Translations under genes and position numbers: made by a program
Source of the DNA: Phytohabitans maris
GTDB lineage: Bacteria; Actinomycetota; Actinomycetes; Mycobacteriales; Micromonosporaceae
Length of the DNA: 64,000 nucleotides
NCBI RefSeq assembly: GCF_031085175.1
Contig: NZ_JAVHUY010000038.1
Coordinates: forward strand, 1-64,000
Reading direction: 5' to 3'
Notes under the pieces: model-generated
Databases searched by the model: none
The model's input: the letters and a program-made list of their open reading frames with translations, nothing else
Told to the model about the DNA's origin: nothing
In this document: positions 36,450-45,295 of the stretch, one piece after another
Position numbering within the stretch: the first letter of the stretch is position 1
How the letters are laid out: each line of letters starts with the position of its first letter

Positions 36450-37289
36450 GTGCTGGTCCTGGACGCCACCGAGTGGCGCGCCCGCCGTGCGGCGCACGAG
36501 GCGCGCGTCGACGCGTGGCTGGCGCCGCACCTGGCCCGCCGCCGGGCCGGCGTCAAGCATCCGGTCGAGGACTTCCTGTTCACGTACTACTCGTATCGCC
36601 CCGCCCAGCTGCGCCGCTGGCATCCCGGCGCCGGCGTCACGCTCAGGGACGGCGAGCCGGACCGCGACTACGTCGAGACCAGCGGCGGCGTCACGCTCGA
36701 CCCGACGATCGCGAAGCGCAGGTCCACCGGGTGGATCAGGGCGCTCCTCGCGAGCACCGCGGGGCGGCCGGCGAGCTTCGGGTGCTTCGGGATGCACGAG
36801 TGGGCGATGGTCTACCGGGCCGAGGGCGTACGGCACGAGCAGGTGCCGCTGCGCCTCTCCCCCGAGCAGACGGCGCGCGTGGTGGAGGAGCGCCCGGTGC
36901 GGTGCAGCCACTTCGACGCGTTCCGCTTCTTCACGCCGGCCGCCCGCCCGCTCAACCTCCTCCAGCCGACCCGCGAGGCCCAGCACGACAACGAGCAGCC
37001 GGGCTGCCTGCACGCCAACATGGACCTCTACAAGTGGGCGTACAAGCTGTCGCCGCTGGTCGAGAGCGAGCTGGTCGCGGACGCCTTCGCGCTGGCCCGT
37101 GACATCCGGGCGCTGGACATGCGGGCCAGCCCGTACGACCTGGCCGACCTCGGCTACGCGCCGGTCAAGGTGGAGACCGCCGAGGGCCGGCACGAGTACG
37201 CGCGGGCACAGCGCGCCTTCGCGGAACGGGCGGCTCCGCTGCGCGCCCGCCTCATTGCTGCCCTCGATCGACTCGACGGCTCTTCTTGA
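36450..37289 (+). CDS. conserved actinobacterial protein, often named 3-methyladenine DNA glycosylase
   Basis: 279 aa from GTG 36450. Strongly patterned: HPVEDFLFTYYSYRPAQLRRWHPG, GCFGMHEWAMVYR, CSHFDAFRFFTPAARPLN, NEQPGCLHANMDLYKWAYKLSPL and LDMRASPYDL. I recall homologues carrying the glycosylase name, but I see no HhH-GPD or AAG fold motif, so that function is doubtful. Invariant His, Cys and Trp residues hint at a metal or cofactor site. 3' end overlaps arfB by 38 bp, convergent. Confidence 0.75.
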   Translation: MLVLDATEWRARRAAHEARVDAWLAPHLARRRAGVKHPVEDFLFTYYSYRPAQLRRWHPGAGVTLRDGEPDRDYVETSGGVTLDPTIAKRRSTGWIRALLASTAGRPASFGCFGMHEWAMVYRAEGVRHEQVPLRLSPEQTARVVEERPVRCSHFDAFRFFTPAARPLNLLQPTREAQHDNEQPGCLHANMDLYKWAYKLSPLVESELVADAFALARDIRALDMRASPYDLADLGYAPVKVETAEGRHEYARAQRAFAERAAPLRARLIAALDRLDGSS

Positions 37290-37683
37290 GCTCGGAGCGG
37301 CGCCGCTTTTCGTCCAGGCGCCGCTGCTTGGCCGCGCGGCTCGGCTTGGTAGGGCGGCGCGGCGGCGGTGGCGGCGCGAGCGCCGCGCGCAGCAGCTCGA
37401 CCAGGCGCTCCCGCGCGGCCTCCCGGTTGGCCAGCTGCGCGCGGTGCTCGCTCGCCGCGATCGTGAGCACCCCGTCGACCAGCCGCCCCGCCAGCCGGGC
37501 CACGGCACGGGCGCGCAGGTCGGGCGGGAGGGACGGCGAGCCGGCCACGTCGAACGAGAGCTCCACCCGGCTGTCGGCCGTGTTGACGCCCTGCCCACCG
37601 GGCCCGGACGAGCGGGAGAAGCGCTCGCGCAGCTCGCCGTCGGGGATGAGCAGGCGGTCGGTCACGCGCAGGTCGTCGGGCAC
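37252..37683 (-). CDS. arfB: alternative ribosome-rescue factor ArfB (peptidyl-tRNA hydrolase)
   Basis: 143 aa with the catalytic GGQ in SSGPGGQGVNTADSRVEL, and a basic C-terminal tail (AAKQRRLDEKRRRSELKKSRR) that enters the empty mRNA channel. It releases stalled peptides from non-stop ribosomes. 4 bp before the downstream membrane-protein gene on the same strand. Confidence 0.93.
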   Translation of the reverse strand: MPDDLRVTDRLLIPDGELRERFSRSSGPGGQGVNTADSRVELSFDVAGSPSLPPDLRARAVARLAGRLVDGVLTIAASEHRAQLANREAARERLVELLRAALAPPPPPRRPTKPSRAAKQRRLDEKRRRSELKKSRRVDRGQQ

Positions 37684-37687
37684 GCCT

Positions 37688-38353
37688 CTAGTTAAGCGCG
37701 TTCACCGCCCGCGCGATGACCAGGATCACGATGAGGAACGACACGCACGACTGCACCAGCATCGCCAGCTTGGCCCAGCGGGCCAGCGGCATCGTGTCCG
37801 TGGGGCTGAACGCGGTGGAGTTGGTGAAGGCCAGGTAGAGGTAGTCGACGTAGAGCGGCCGCCACTCGTTGTGGGTGAGCTCCGGCGTGGTCATCTGCGG
37901 AAAGAGGAACTCCGGCGTGATCTTGCGGGCGTTGGCCCGGGCGGCGGGGCCGCCGCGGTCGGTGAGCCAGTACCAGACGGAGAAGACGATCACGTTGGTG
38001 AACCAGATGATCCCGCCGCTGAGCAGCACCTTGCCGGGGTCCTCCGCCGGGCCCCGGACGAGCACCAGCACCAGCCGGCCGGTGGACCAGAGCAGCGCCA
38101 GGGTGGCCGCGGCGACGAGCGCGATGCCCATCATCCGCAGCGCCGCCGACTCGCGGTCGATCCGGAACGGGTTGACGACCAGCAGGCCGAGCAGCAGCCC
38201 GACCTCGACGGCGGGAAGCACCCACTTCGGGTCGAACGCCAGCTCCTGTGGCGTGAGGAACTGCAGCGCGATGGCGAGGGCGATCGCGAGCGCCACCGGC
38301 CAGCGGTGTTCACCCTGGTGCGGGCGCTTCCAGGCAGGGGGCTGATCGGTCAC
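37688..38353 (-). CDS. DUF1345-like integral membrane protein
   Basis: 221 aa from GTG 38353. Five hydrophobic helices (ALAIALAIALQFLT, LLLGLLVVNPF, GIALVAAATLALL, IIWFTNVIVFSVWYWL, LAMLVQSCVSFLIVILVI). A pore-like re-entrant segment DYLYLAFTNSTAFSPTDTMPL resembles the filter region of two-helix channels, so an ion-channel function is conceivable. Divergent from the pectate lyases. Confidence 0.8.
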   Translation of the reverse strand: MTDQPPAWKRPHQGEHRWPVALAIALAIALQFLTPQELAFDPKWVLPAVEVGLLLGLLVVNPFRIDRESAALRMMGIALVAAATLALLWSTGRLVLVLVRGPAEDPGKVLLSGGIIWFTNVIVFSVWYWLTDRGGPAARANARKITPEFLFPQMTTPELTHNEWRPLYVDYLYLAFTNSTAFSPTDTMPLARWAKLAMLVQSCVSFLIVILVIARAVNALN

Positions 38354-38379
38354 GCGTCCATTGTGTACGCGATGACCGA

Positions 38380-38408
38380 TTGACAACGCTGTAACGCCTT
38401 CCTATCGT
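38380..38408 (+). promoter_or_regulatory. promoter of the pectate lyase operon
   Basis: TTGACA (38380-38385), 17 bp, TATCGT (38403-38408): close to consensus. Transcription should start near 38415, inside the operator below. Confidence 0.75.
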
Positions 38409-38430
38409 GATTGGAAAGCGCTTTCCAGTC
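38409..38430 (+). promoter_or_regulatory. LacI-type operator over the pectate lyase start site
   Basis: Core TGGAAAGCGCTTTCCA (38412-38427) is a perfect 16-bp palindrome with a central CG, extended to 22 bp with one mismatch. Immediately downstream of the -10, ideal for repression by a LacI-family sugar-responsive protein. No such gene is in the window. Confidence 0.8.
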
Positions 38431-38476
38431 ACGAGGGTCTGCCACCTCGCCTACACCCACGAAAGGCAGACCCCGC

Positions 38477-39538
38477 ATGCCCCGAGCCCATGTGCTCCGG
38501 CCCGCCCTCGCCGCCGCGCTCGTCGTGGCCGGCCTGACCGTCATCGCCCCGACCGGCGCCGCGCGAGCGGCGCAAGCCACCCCGACCGCGCCGGGCGCGC
38601 CCGCCCAGGCCGCGGAGAGCGCCCCGACCGGCTTCGCCGCCGTCGACGCGCTCGGGCAGAACGGCACCACCGGCGGTGCCGGCGGCCCCACGGTCACGGT
38701 CACCACGACGGCGCAGTTCCTCGACTACATCGCCCGCTCCGGCCCCTACGTCATCCAGGTCTCCGGCACCATCACGCTGCCCACCGGCACCAGCGACGGC
38801 ATGCACGACGTCACCTCGGACAAGACCATCGTCGGCCTCGGCGCGAACGCCCGCCTGGTCGGTGGCGGCCTCAACATCGGCGTACCGGTGGACGACGACG
38901 TGACGAGCCCGCCGGCGAACGCCGTACACAACGTGATCATCCGGAACGTCGCCATAACCGGCGCCACCGACGACCTGATCAACGTGCAGATGTTCAGCCA
39001 CCACGTGTGGATCGACCACAACGACCTCTCGAACGGCGACGACGGCGCGGTCGACATCAAGCGCGGCTCGGACTACGTCACGGTCTCCTGGAACCGCTTC
39101 TACGACCACGACAAGACCACGCTGGTCGGGCACGACGACGACAACGCCGCGCAGGACACCGGCCGGCTGCGCGTGACGTACCACCACAACTTCTTCGACG
39201 CCTCGGACCAGCGCAACCCGCGGGTGCGCTTCTCCCCGCTCGTGCACGTCTACAACAACTACTACGACGACAACAGCTACGGCATCGCGTCGACAATGGA
39301 CTCCGGGCTGTGGGTCGAGGGCAACTACTTCTACAGCGTCAACAACCCCGGCCGCGTCGACTTCAGCGGCGACCTCGGCCGGATGGTGCAGCGGGACAAC
39401 ATCCTCGTGGACTGCAACCACGCCATCGAGGTACGGGGCAGCGTGCCCGACCCGCGCACCTACTACCCGTACACGGCGGATCCCGCCTCCACCGTCCCGA
39501 CCGTCGTGCCGGCCGGCGCCGGCGTGGGAAAGATCTGA
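38477..39538 (+). CDS. secreted pectate lyase (PL1 family)
   Basis: 353 aa from ATG 38477 (protein MPRAHVLRP; upstream codons cover the operator). Signal peptide to about residue 35 (AARA/AQA). Parallel beta-helix features: WIDHNDLSNGDDGAVDIKRG, VSWNRFYDH, HHNFFDASDQRNPRVRFSP with the catalytic Arg, VHVYNNYYDDNSYG. Cleaves polygalacturonate by Ca-dependent beta-elimination. First of two tandem lyases, 10 bp apart. Confidence 0.93.
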   Translation: MPRAHVLRPALAAALVVAGLTVIAPTGAARAAQATPTAPGAPAQAAESAPTGFAAVDALGQNGTTGGAGGPTVTVTTTAQFLDYIARSGPYVIQVSGTITLPTGTSDGMHDVTSDKTIVGLGANARLVGGGLNIGVPVDDDVTSPPANAVHNVIIRNVAITGATDDLINVQMFSHHVWIDHNDLSNGDDGAVDIKRGSDYVTVSWNRFYDHDKTTLVGHDDDNAAQDTGRLRVTYHHNFFDASDQRNPRVRFSPLVHVYNNYYDDNSYGIASTMDSGLWVEGNYFYSVNNPGRVDFSGDLGRMVQRDNILVDCNHAIEVRGSVPDPRTYYPYTADPASTVPTVVPAGAGVGKI

Positions 39539-39548
39539 GGTGCGTGCC

Positions 39549-40568
39549 ATGAAGCTCCGCCTGCCCGCGATAGCCGTCGCGGCCGCCACTCTCGTCGCCT
39601 TCGTCGCCCCCACCGCGCCCGCGCGGGCGGCCGACCCGGCGCCGATCGGGTTCGCCTCGCTCAACGCCCTCGGCCAGAACGGCGTGACCGGCGGGGCCGG
39701 CGGGCGCACGGTCACCGCGACCAACGCCACCGAGTTCCTGGACTACATCGACAGCACCGAGACGCTGACGATCCAGGTGGCCGGCAAGATCGACATCACC
39801 AGCAAGCAGGGGGTACGGCCCAACAAGACGATCATCGGGGTCGGCACCTCGGGGCACATCGACGGCGGTGGGCTGGACTTCTACCGCTCGTACAACGTGA
39901 TCGTGCGCAACCTGCGCTTCACCAACGCCGAGGACGACGCGGTCAACGTCGGGCAGCAGTCGCACCACATCTGGATCGACCACAACTCGTTCTCCGGCGC
40001 GGTCGACGGCTCGATCGACATCGTCCGCGGCGCCGACTACGTGACCGTGTCGTGGAACCACTTCGACCACTCCGACAAGAGCATGCTGATCAGCCACTCG
40101 GACGGGGCGTCCGGAACCGACGTCGGCCACCTGAAGGTGACCATCCACCACAACTTCTTCGACAACAGCCGGCAGCGCCACCCGCGCATCCGCTTCGGCG
40201 AGCCGGTACACGTGTTCAACAACTACTTCCTGAACAACGAGCTCTACGGTGTCGCCTCGGTGCAGCAGGCCGGCGCGGTCGTGGAGAACAACTACTTCGA
40301 GAACGTGCCGTACCCGTGCTTCTCCGCGAGCGGGTACGCGGACAGCGGGCCGGGCCGGCTCGTGCACCGGGGCAACACGTTCGTCAACTCGGGCACCTGC
40401 GAGGCGGCCGGATCCGTTGTGGAGCCGCGCACCTACTACTCGTACACGATGGACAGTGCGGCCAGCGTGCCGTCGATCGTCCGCGGCGGAGCGGGATACG
40501 GGAAACCACCCAACGAAAATGCTCCGCTTCGCTCCACATTTACGCCGGGGCCCGGGAAGATCAGCTGA
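39549..40568 (+). CDS. secreted pectate lyase (PL1 family), second copy
   Basis: 339 aa from ATG 39549 with AGGTG upstream. Signal peptide ends ARA. Same beta-helix blocks as its neighbour: HHIWIDHNSFSGAVDGSIDI, VTVSWNHFDHSDK, HHNFFDNSRQRHPRIRFGEP, VHVFNNYFLNNELYGVAS. The C-terminal part holds a Cys pair (YPCFSASG, SGTCEAAG) absent from copy 1, so the two paralogues differ in stability or specificity. Its last codons overlap the convergent histidine kinase gene by 8 bp. Confidence 0.93.
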   Translation: MKLRLPAIAVAAATLVAFVAPTAPARAADPAPIGFASLNALGQNGVTGGAGGRTVTATNATEFLDYIDSTETLTIQVAGKIDITSKQGVRPNKTIIGVGTSGHIDGGGLDFYRSYNVIVRNLRFTNAEDDAVNVGQQSHHIWIDHNSFSGAVDGSIDIVRGADYVTVSWNHFDHSDKSMLISHSDGASGTDVGHLKVTIHHNFFDNSRQRHPRIRFGEPVHVFNNYFLNNELYGVASVQQAGAVVENNYFENVPYPCFSASGYADSGPGRLVHRGNTFVNSGTCEAAGSVVEPRTYYSYTMDSAASVPSIVRGGAGYGKPPNENAPLRSTFTPGPGKIS

Positions 40569-41745
40569 GCGGTGAGACCGACGGCGCGGGCGCGTCGTCG
40601 GTGCGGTCCCGGGCCGGCAGCCAGAGCACGAACGTGCTGCCGGCCCCGAGCGTCGAGAAGACCGACACGTGACCGCCGTGCGACTCGGTGATCTGCCGCA
40701 CGATGGCGAGGCCGAGACCCGTACGGCGGTCGCGGGACGGGTGCGCCCCACGCCAGAAGCGGTCGAAGACCCGGGGCTGGTCGTCGTCGGAGATGCCCGG
40801 CCCCTCGTCGGCGATGGCGAGCCAGAGCCAGCCGCCCTCCTGCCCGGTCGCCACGGCCACCGTGCCGCCCTCGGGTGACAGGCGCACCGCGTTCGACAGC
40901 AGGTTGCCCGCCGCCCGGCGCAGCGCGTCGTGGTCGCCGATGAGCATCAGGTCGCCGCGCACGTCGTACCGGATGCGCACGCCGCGGTCGGCGGCGATGG
41001 CGGTGAAGTCCTCCCCGGCCTCGCGCGCGACGGCACCGAGGTCCACGTCGGTGTCGGCGAGCGCGACCGCGTTGCGCCGCGCGGTGGCCAGCAGGTCCTC
41101 GACCAGCCGCGACATGCGCGTGGTGGCCCGGTCGATGACCCGGACCGCCCGCTCCCGCTCCGGCTCGGTGGCGTCCGGCGCGTCCATCAGCGACGCGTCG
41201 AGGTTGGCCCGGATGACCGCGAGCGGGCTGCGCAGCTCGTGCGAGGCGTCGTCGATGAGCTGCCGCTGGGCGCGGAACGCCTCGTCCAGCCGGTCGAGCA
41301 TCGAGTCGATCGTGTCGCCCAGGTCGCGCAGCTCGTCCCGCGGGCCGCTGAGCCGGATCCGCCGGGACAGGTCGGTGGCCTGGATCTCCCGCGCGGTACG
41401 GGCGATCGCCCCCACCGGCCGCAGCGCCCGCCCGGAGAGCACCCAGCCGATGCCGAGGCTGGCGACGAAGAGGCCGCCGAGCGCGATCAGCGAGTAGTTG
41501 CGCATCGTCTCCAGTGTGCTGAAGTTGACCGCCGACTCGATCTCGTCGACCTCGGCCACGGTCATCGTGCCGGTGCGTACGCCGTACTTGTAGACGCCCG
41601 CCTCGTACGACTTGGTGATCGGCTTGGGGTCGGTGGTGCGCTCCACCGCGATGTACGTGACGACGAGCCCCGCCCCGGCCAGCGCGAAGAGCAGCGTCGA
41701 GTAGAGCACGGTGAGCCGAAAGCGGATCGTGCGGACAAAACGCAT
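40561..41745 (-). CDS. sensor histidine kinase (OmpR-type partner)
   Basis: 394 aa from ATG 41745, GGAG upstream. Two membrane helices (9-32, 82-103) flank a short extracytoplasmic loop of about 50 residues; HAMP (104-157); HisKA with phospho-His in DDASHELRSPLAVIRANLD; HATPase with N-box NLLSNAVRLSP, G1 DEGPGISDDD and G2 RRTGLGLAIV. ATG overlaps the regulator stop (TAATG). Last gene of a leftward operon whose upstream members encode an HtrA protease and a MoxR complex: similar to MprAB-PepD. Confidence 0.92.
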   Translation of the reverse strand: MRFVRTIRFRLTVLYSTLLFALAGAGLVVTYIAVERTTDPKPITKSYEAGVYKYGVRTGTMTVAEVDEIESAVNFSTLETMRNYSLIALGGLFVASLGIGWVLSGRALRPVGAIARTAREIQATDLSRRIRLSGPRDELRDLGDTIDSMLDRLDEAFRAQRQLIDDASHELRSPLAVIRANLDASLMDAPDATEPERERAVRVIDRATTRMSRLVEDLLATARRNAVALADTDVDLGAVAREAGEDFTAIAADRGVRIRYDVRGDLMLIGDHDALRRAAGNLLSNAVRLSPEGGTVAVATGQEGGWLWLAIADEGPGISDDDQPRVFDRFWRGAHPSRDRRTGLGLAIVRQITESHGGHVSVFSTLGAGSTFVLWLPARDRTDDAPAPSVSPLS

Positions 41746-42422
41746 TACGACTCCTTCAACCGGTAGCCGCGACCCACGACCGTCTCGATCGCCTCGCCGC
41801 CCAGCTTGCGCCGCAGCGTGCCCACCGTCACCCGTACCGTCTGCGTGAACGGGTCGGCGTTTTCGTCCCACACGTGCTCGAGCAGCTCCTCCGCCGAGAC
41901 CACGTGCCCCGGGCGGGTCATCAGGTACTCCAGGACGCCGAACTCCTTCGGCGTCAGGTGCAGCGCCTCCCCGCCCACGCTCGCCTCGTGCCGGGCCACG
42001 TCGAGTCGGACGTCGCCGACCTCCAGCACCGCCGTGCCGCCGCCGGTGTCGCGGCGCAGCAGCGCGCGCACCCGGGCCAGCAGCTCGGCGAGCGCGAACG
42101 GCTTCACCAGGTAGTCGTCGGCCCCCTCGTCGAGCCCGCGCACCCGGTCGTGCAGCGCGCCCCGCGCGGTCAGCATCAGCACCCGCAGGTCGCTGCCGCC
42201 CTCGACGGGCACCTCGCCGCGCCGGATCGCGTGGCACACGCCGAACCCGTCGGCGTCGGGCAGGTTGATGTCGAGCAGCATCAGGTCGTACGCGTTGACG
42301 GCCAGGCGGTCGTACGCCTGCGCCGCGTCGCCGGCCACGTCCACCGCGTAGCCGGCGCGGACCAGGCCGAGGCGCACGGCCTCGGCCAGGTCTTCTTCGT
42401 CTTCCACAACGAGCAGGCGCAT
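41745..42422 (-). CDS. OmpR-family response regulator
   Basis: 225 aa. Receiver domain with VVEDEEDLAEAV, phospho-Asp in LMLLDINLPDADGF and KPF; Trans_reg_C winged helix from about 130 (LTPKEFGVLEYLMTRPGHVV, RVTVGTLRRKLG). Probably controls this operon and stress genes. Only 9 bp separate it from the upstream protease gene. Confidence 0.94.
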   Translation of the reverse strand: MRLLVVEDEEDLAEAVRLGLVRAGYAVDVAGDAAQAYDRLAVNAYDLMLLDINLPDADGFGVCHAIRRGEVPVEGGSDLRVLMLTARGALHDRVRGLDEGADDYLVKPFALAELLARVRALLRRDTGGGTAVLEVGDVRLDVARHEASVGGEALHLTPKEFGVLEYLMTRPGHVVSAEELLEHVWDENADPFTQTVRVTVGTLRRKLGGEAIETVVGRGYRLKES

Positions 42423-42431
42423 GGCTCGACG

Positions 42432-43313
42432 CTATCCGCCGCCGCTGATGATTCGCTGCGCCGCCTGCTGGGCCTGCTCGATCGGGATGGCGAAGCCGAT
42501 ACCGATGTTGCCGCTGCCCTCCAGTGTGGCGATCGCGGTGTTCACGCCGACCACCTCGCCCCGGGCGTTCACCAGCGGGCCGCCGGAGTTGCCGGGGTTG
42601 ATCGAGGCGTCGGTCTGGATCGCGTTGCGCCGGGCGCCGGTGTTGCCGAGCCGCACCTGGCGGTCGAGCGCGCTCACGATCCCGGCGGTGACCGTGCCGG
42701 AGAGCCCGAGCGGCGAGCCGACGGCAAGCACCGGCTCGCCCACCCGGGTGGTGCCGGGCTGCGCCAGCGCGAGAGGGCGCAGCCCGGACGACGGATCCAC
42801 CCGCAGCACCGCGATGTCGCTGCCCGGGTCGCGGCCGACCACCTCGGCCGGCAGCCGCCGCCCGTCCGGGCCGACCACCGTGACCGAGCCGCCCCCCTCG
42901 ACCACGTGGTTGTTGGTGATGATGTGGCCCTGGTCGTCCACCGCGAAGCCCGAGCCGCCCGAGTTTCCCACCCGGACCTGCACGACCCCGGCGAGCGCGG
43001 TCGCGGCCGCGCCGACCAGGTCGTTCGGCACGCCGCCCTGAGCCGCCGGCGGCGCCGTGGTGGCCGGCGCGGGCGGCGAGGGGGTCGGCCCGGGCGCGGC
43101 CTCGTCGTCCGCCACCACTCCGCCGGCGATCGCGCCGGACGTCGCGGAGACGGCCACCACCGCGAGGCCCGCGAGCAGCAGGCGCGGCCACCGCGCCGGG
43201 TCACGCTTGACGACCTCCCCTGGTACGCCGGGTCGCGGCGCGCCCCACGAGTCCAGGTCTGGCGAGACGAAGCCGGGCCCGCGCGGTTCACCGAGTCCCT
43301 TTAGGTCAGTCAC
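42432..43313 (-). CDS. membrane-anchored HtrA/DegP-like serine protease lacking PDZ
   Basis: 293 aa from GTG 43313, five bases after GGAGG (a GTG four codons earlier has no site). Cytoplasmic tail (1-43), one helix (LLLAGLAVVAVSATSGAIAGGV), Pro/Thr linker, then the trypsin-like domain: His in ITNNHVVEGG, Asp in SDIAVLRVD, Ser in NPGNSGGPLVN. It ends straight after the protease fold, so the usual C-terminal PDZ domain is absent. Likely envelope quality-control enzyme. Confidence 0.92.
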   Translation of the reverse strand: MTDLKGLGEPRGPGFVSPDLDSWGAPRPGVPGEVVKRDPARWPRLLLAGLAVVAVSATSGAIAGGVVADDEAAPGPTPSPPAPATTAPPAAQGGVPNDLVGAAATALAGVVQVRVGNSGGSGFAVDDQGHIITNNHVVEGGGSVTVVGPDGRRLPAEVVGRDPGSDIAVLRVDPSSGLRPLALAQPGTTRVGEPVLAVGSPLGLSGTVTAGIVSALDRQVRLGNTGARRNAIQTDASINPGNSGGPLVNARGEVVGVNTAIATLEGSGNIGIGFAIPIEQAQQAAQRIISGGG

Positions 43314-43324
43314 GTCACCCTCCA

Positions 43325-44284
43325 CTATGGAATGCGTGAGAACCAGAACATCGACGCGGCCGCCGCCGCCAGCGCGAGCACCAGCCCGACGCCGATGAAC
43401 CGGGCCGAGACGTCCTGCCGCTCGGTGGTGTACCCGACCGAGCTGCCGATGTCCTCGTACACCGAGCGGAGCTCGTCGGAGGTGCCGGCCTCGTGGTACG
43501 TGCCGCCGGTCTGCGCCGCCACCGCCTCGAGCGTCTCGCCGTCCACCGGCACGCTCATCCGGCGGCCGGCCCCCTCGATGGCGCCCGACTCGGTGCCGAA
43601 CGCGATCGTGTCCACCGGTACCCCGGCCGTGGTCGCCTCCGCGGACGCCTCCTCCGGGTCACGGCCGGCCGTGTTGGCGCCGTCGGAGAGTACGACCACA
43701 CGGGCCGGCGGCGGCTCTTCGGCGGCCTCCGCGTCGAGCGACTGGATGGAACCCAGCGCCGCGTAGATCGCCTCGCCGATCGCCGTACCCTGCTCGCCCG
43801 CGCTCCCCTCCTCCAGCCGGTCGATGCCGTTGTACATGGCCGTCCGGTCGGTCACCGGCGCCACGAACACCGACGCGTTGCCGGCGAAGCCGACCAGCCC
43901 GACGTTGAACTCCTCGGGCAGCCCTTCGACGAAGTCGCGCGCCGCGGACTTGGCCGACGACAACCGGTCCGGCGCCACGTCGGTGGCCAACATGGACAGT
44001 GACACGTCCACCGCCACGATCACCGTGGCCCGCTCGCGCGGCACCCGCACGTCGTCGCTCGGCCGGGCGAAGCCGACCACGAGCAGCGCCATCATCGCCA
44101 GGAACAGCGTGGCCGCGACGTGCCGCCGCCACCCCGGGCGCCTGGGCGCCACCCGGTCGAGCAAGCGCAGGTTGGTAAACCGCACCGCGTACCGGCTGCG
44201 GCGGCGCTGCAACACCAGGTACAGCGCGGCTATGGCGGCTACGCCGACGAGCAGCCAGAGCCGCACCGGACTTTCGAAACTCAC
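43325..44284 (-). CDS. von Willebrand factor A-domain membrane protein (BatA-like)
   Basis: 319 aa. Two N-terminal helices (8-25, 56-73), a VWA domain (85-270) with the MIDAS motif DVSLSM and VGFAGNASV, and one C-terminal helix (FIGVGLVLALAAAAASMFWF). Such proteins pair with DUF58 and MoxR ATPases in metal-dependent maturation complexes. Overlaps the DUF58 gene by 4 bp. Confidence 0.9.
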   Translation of the reverse strand: MSFESPVRLWLLVGVAAIAALYLVLQRRRSRYAVRFTNLRLLDRVAPRRPGWRRHVAATLFLAMMALLVVGFARPSDDVRVPRERATVIVAVDVSLSMLATDVAPDRLSSAKSAARDFVEGLPEEFNVGLVGFAGNASVFVAPVTDRTAMYNGIDRLEEGSAGEQGTAIGEAIYAALGSIQSLDAEAAEEPPPARVVVLSDGANTAGRDPEEASAEATTAGVPVDTIAFGTESGAIEGAGRRMSVPVDGETLEAVAAQTGGTYHEAGTSDELRSVYEDIGSSVGYTTERQDVSARFIGVGLVLALAAAAASMFWFSRIP

Positions 44285-45261
44285 GATGCTCCCCCCGTTC
44301 CTCTCTTCGGTGTGGCGGCCATCGCGAGGCGGCGCTGGGCGTACACATGCCGCACGATGTCGGCCACCCAGTCCCGGTCCGTCCGAAGTGGAAGATGAGC
44401 CGCGCCGGCCCGGCGCAGTGCCCGGCGCACGGTCTCCCGCTGGGCGGCCGCCGCCGCGGCGTACCGCTCCCGCAGCCGCCGGTCGCTTGTGGACACCTCG
44501 CGCCGCTGCCCGCTCTCCGGGTCGACCAGCGTGATCAGGCCCACGTCCGGCAGCTCCAGCTCCCGCGGGTCGGCCACCTCGACGGCGAGCACCTGGTGCT
44601 TCACCGCCACCCGGCGCAGCTCCTCCTCCCAGTGCGGCCGGGCCTCGGGGTCGTCCGACTCCGGCAGGCCGTCCAGGAAGTCCGAGACCACGACCACCAG
44701 ACCCCGCCGCAGCGCCGACCGCCGCAGGCCCGCGATCGCCTCACCCAGCGCGGGTGGCTGGGTTCCTTCACCCCCACGGGGTACGGCGAGCAGCGTGCGC
44801 AGCAGGCCGAGCAGGTGCGTACGCCCGGTGCGGGCCGGGAAGCGCCGGATCGCGTCGACGCCGAGCAGGTGCGCGCCGAGCCGGTTGCCTGACCCGGCGG
44901 TCAGGAAGCCGACCGCCGCGGTCGCCGCCACGGCAAGCTCCCGCTTTTCGATCTCGGCGGTGCCGAAGTCCATGCTCGGCGTGGCGTCCGCGAGCAGCCA
45001 GGTGGTCAGCTCGCGGTCCGCGTCGACCTCGCGGACGTGCGGCACGGTCGTACGCGCGGTGACCGCCCAGTCCATGCGGCGCACCTCGTCCTCGCCCGGC
45101 CGGTACTCCCGGCTGCCGGCCAGCTCGCTGCCGGCTCCGGGGAGCAGGCCGAGGTACTGGCCGTGCAGCAGCCCGTCGAGCCGCCGGGTGATGGTCAGCT
45201 CCAGCCGCCGCAGCCGCCGTTCCGGGGCCAGCTCGTGGATGGACGCGTACCCCTCGTTCAT
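44281..45261 (-). CDS. DUF58 protein (MoxR-associated)
   Basis: 326 aa. N-terminal GLLPGAGSELAGSREYRPGEDEVRRMDWAVTART is the DUF58 signature; the rest is VWA-like (LLADATPSMDFG with degenerate MIDAS, VVVVSDFLDGLPE). Soluble. Between the MoxR and VWA genes, the standard triple. Also resembles BatB/YeaD proteins. Confidence 0.92.
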   Translation of the reverse strand: MNEGYASIHELAPERRLRRLELTITRRLDGLLHGQYLGLLPGAGSELAGSREYRPGEDEVRRMDWAVTARTTVPHVREVDADRELTTWLLADATPSMDFGTAEIEKRELAVAATAAVGFLTAGSGNRLGAHLLGVDAIRRFPARTGRTHLLGLLRTLLAVPRGGEGTQPPALGEAIAGLRRSALRRGLVVVVSDFLDGLPESDDPEARPHWEEELRRVAVKHQVLAVEVADPRELELPDVGLITLVDPESGQRREVSTSDRRLRERYAAAAAAQRETVRRALRRAGAAHLPLRTDRDWVADIVRHVYAQRRLAMAATPKRGTGGAS

Positions 45262-45295
45262 GTGGCTCCGTCCCGGTGGGCGACCCCCGCGAAGG

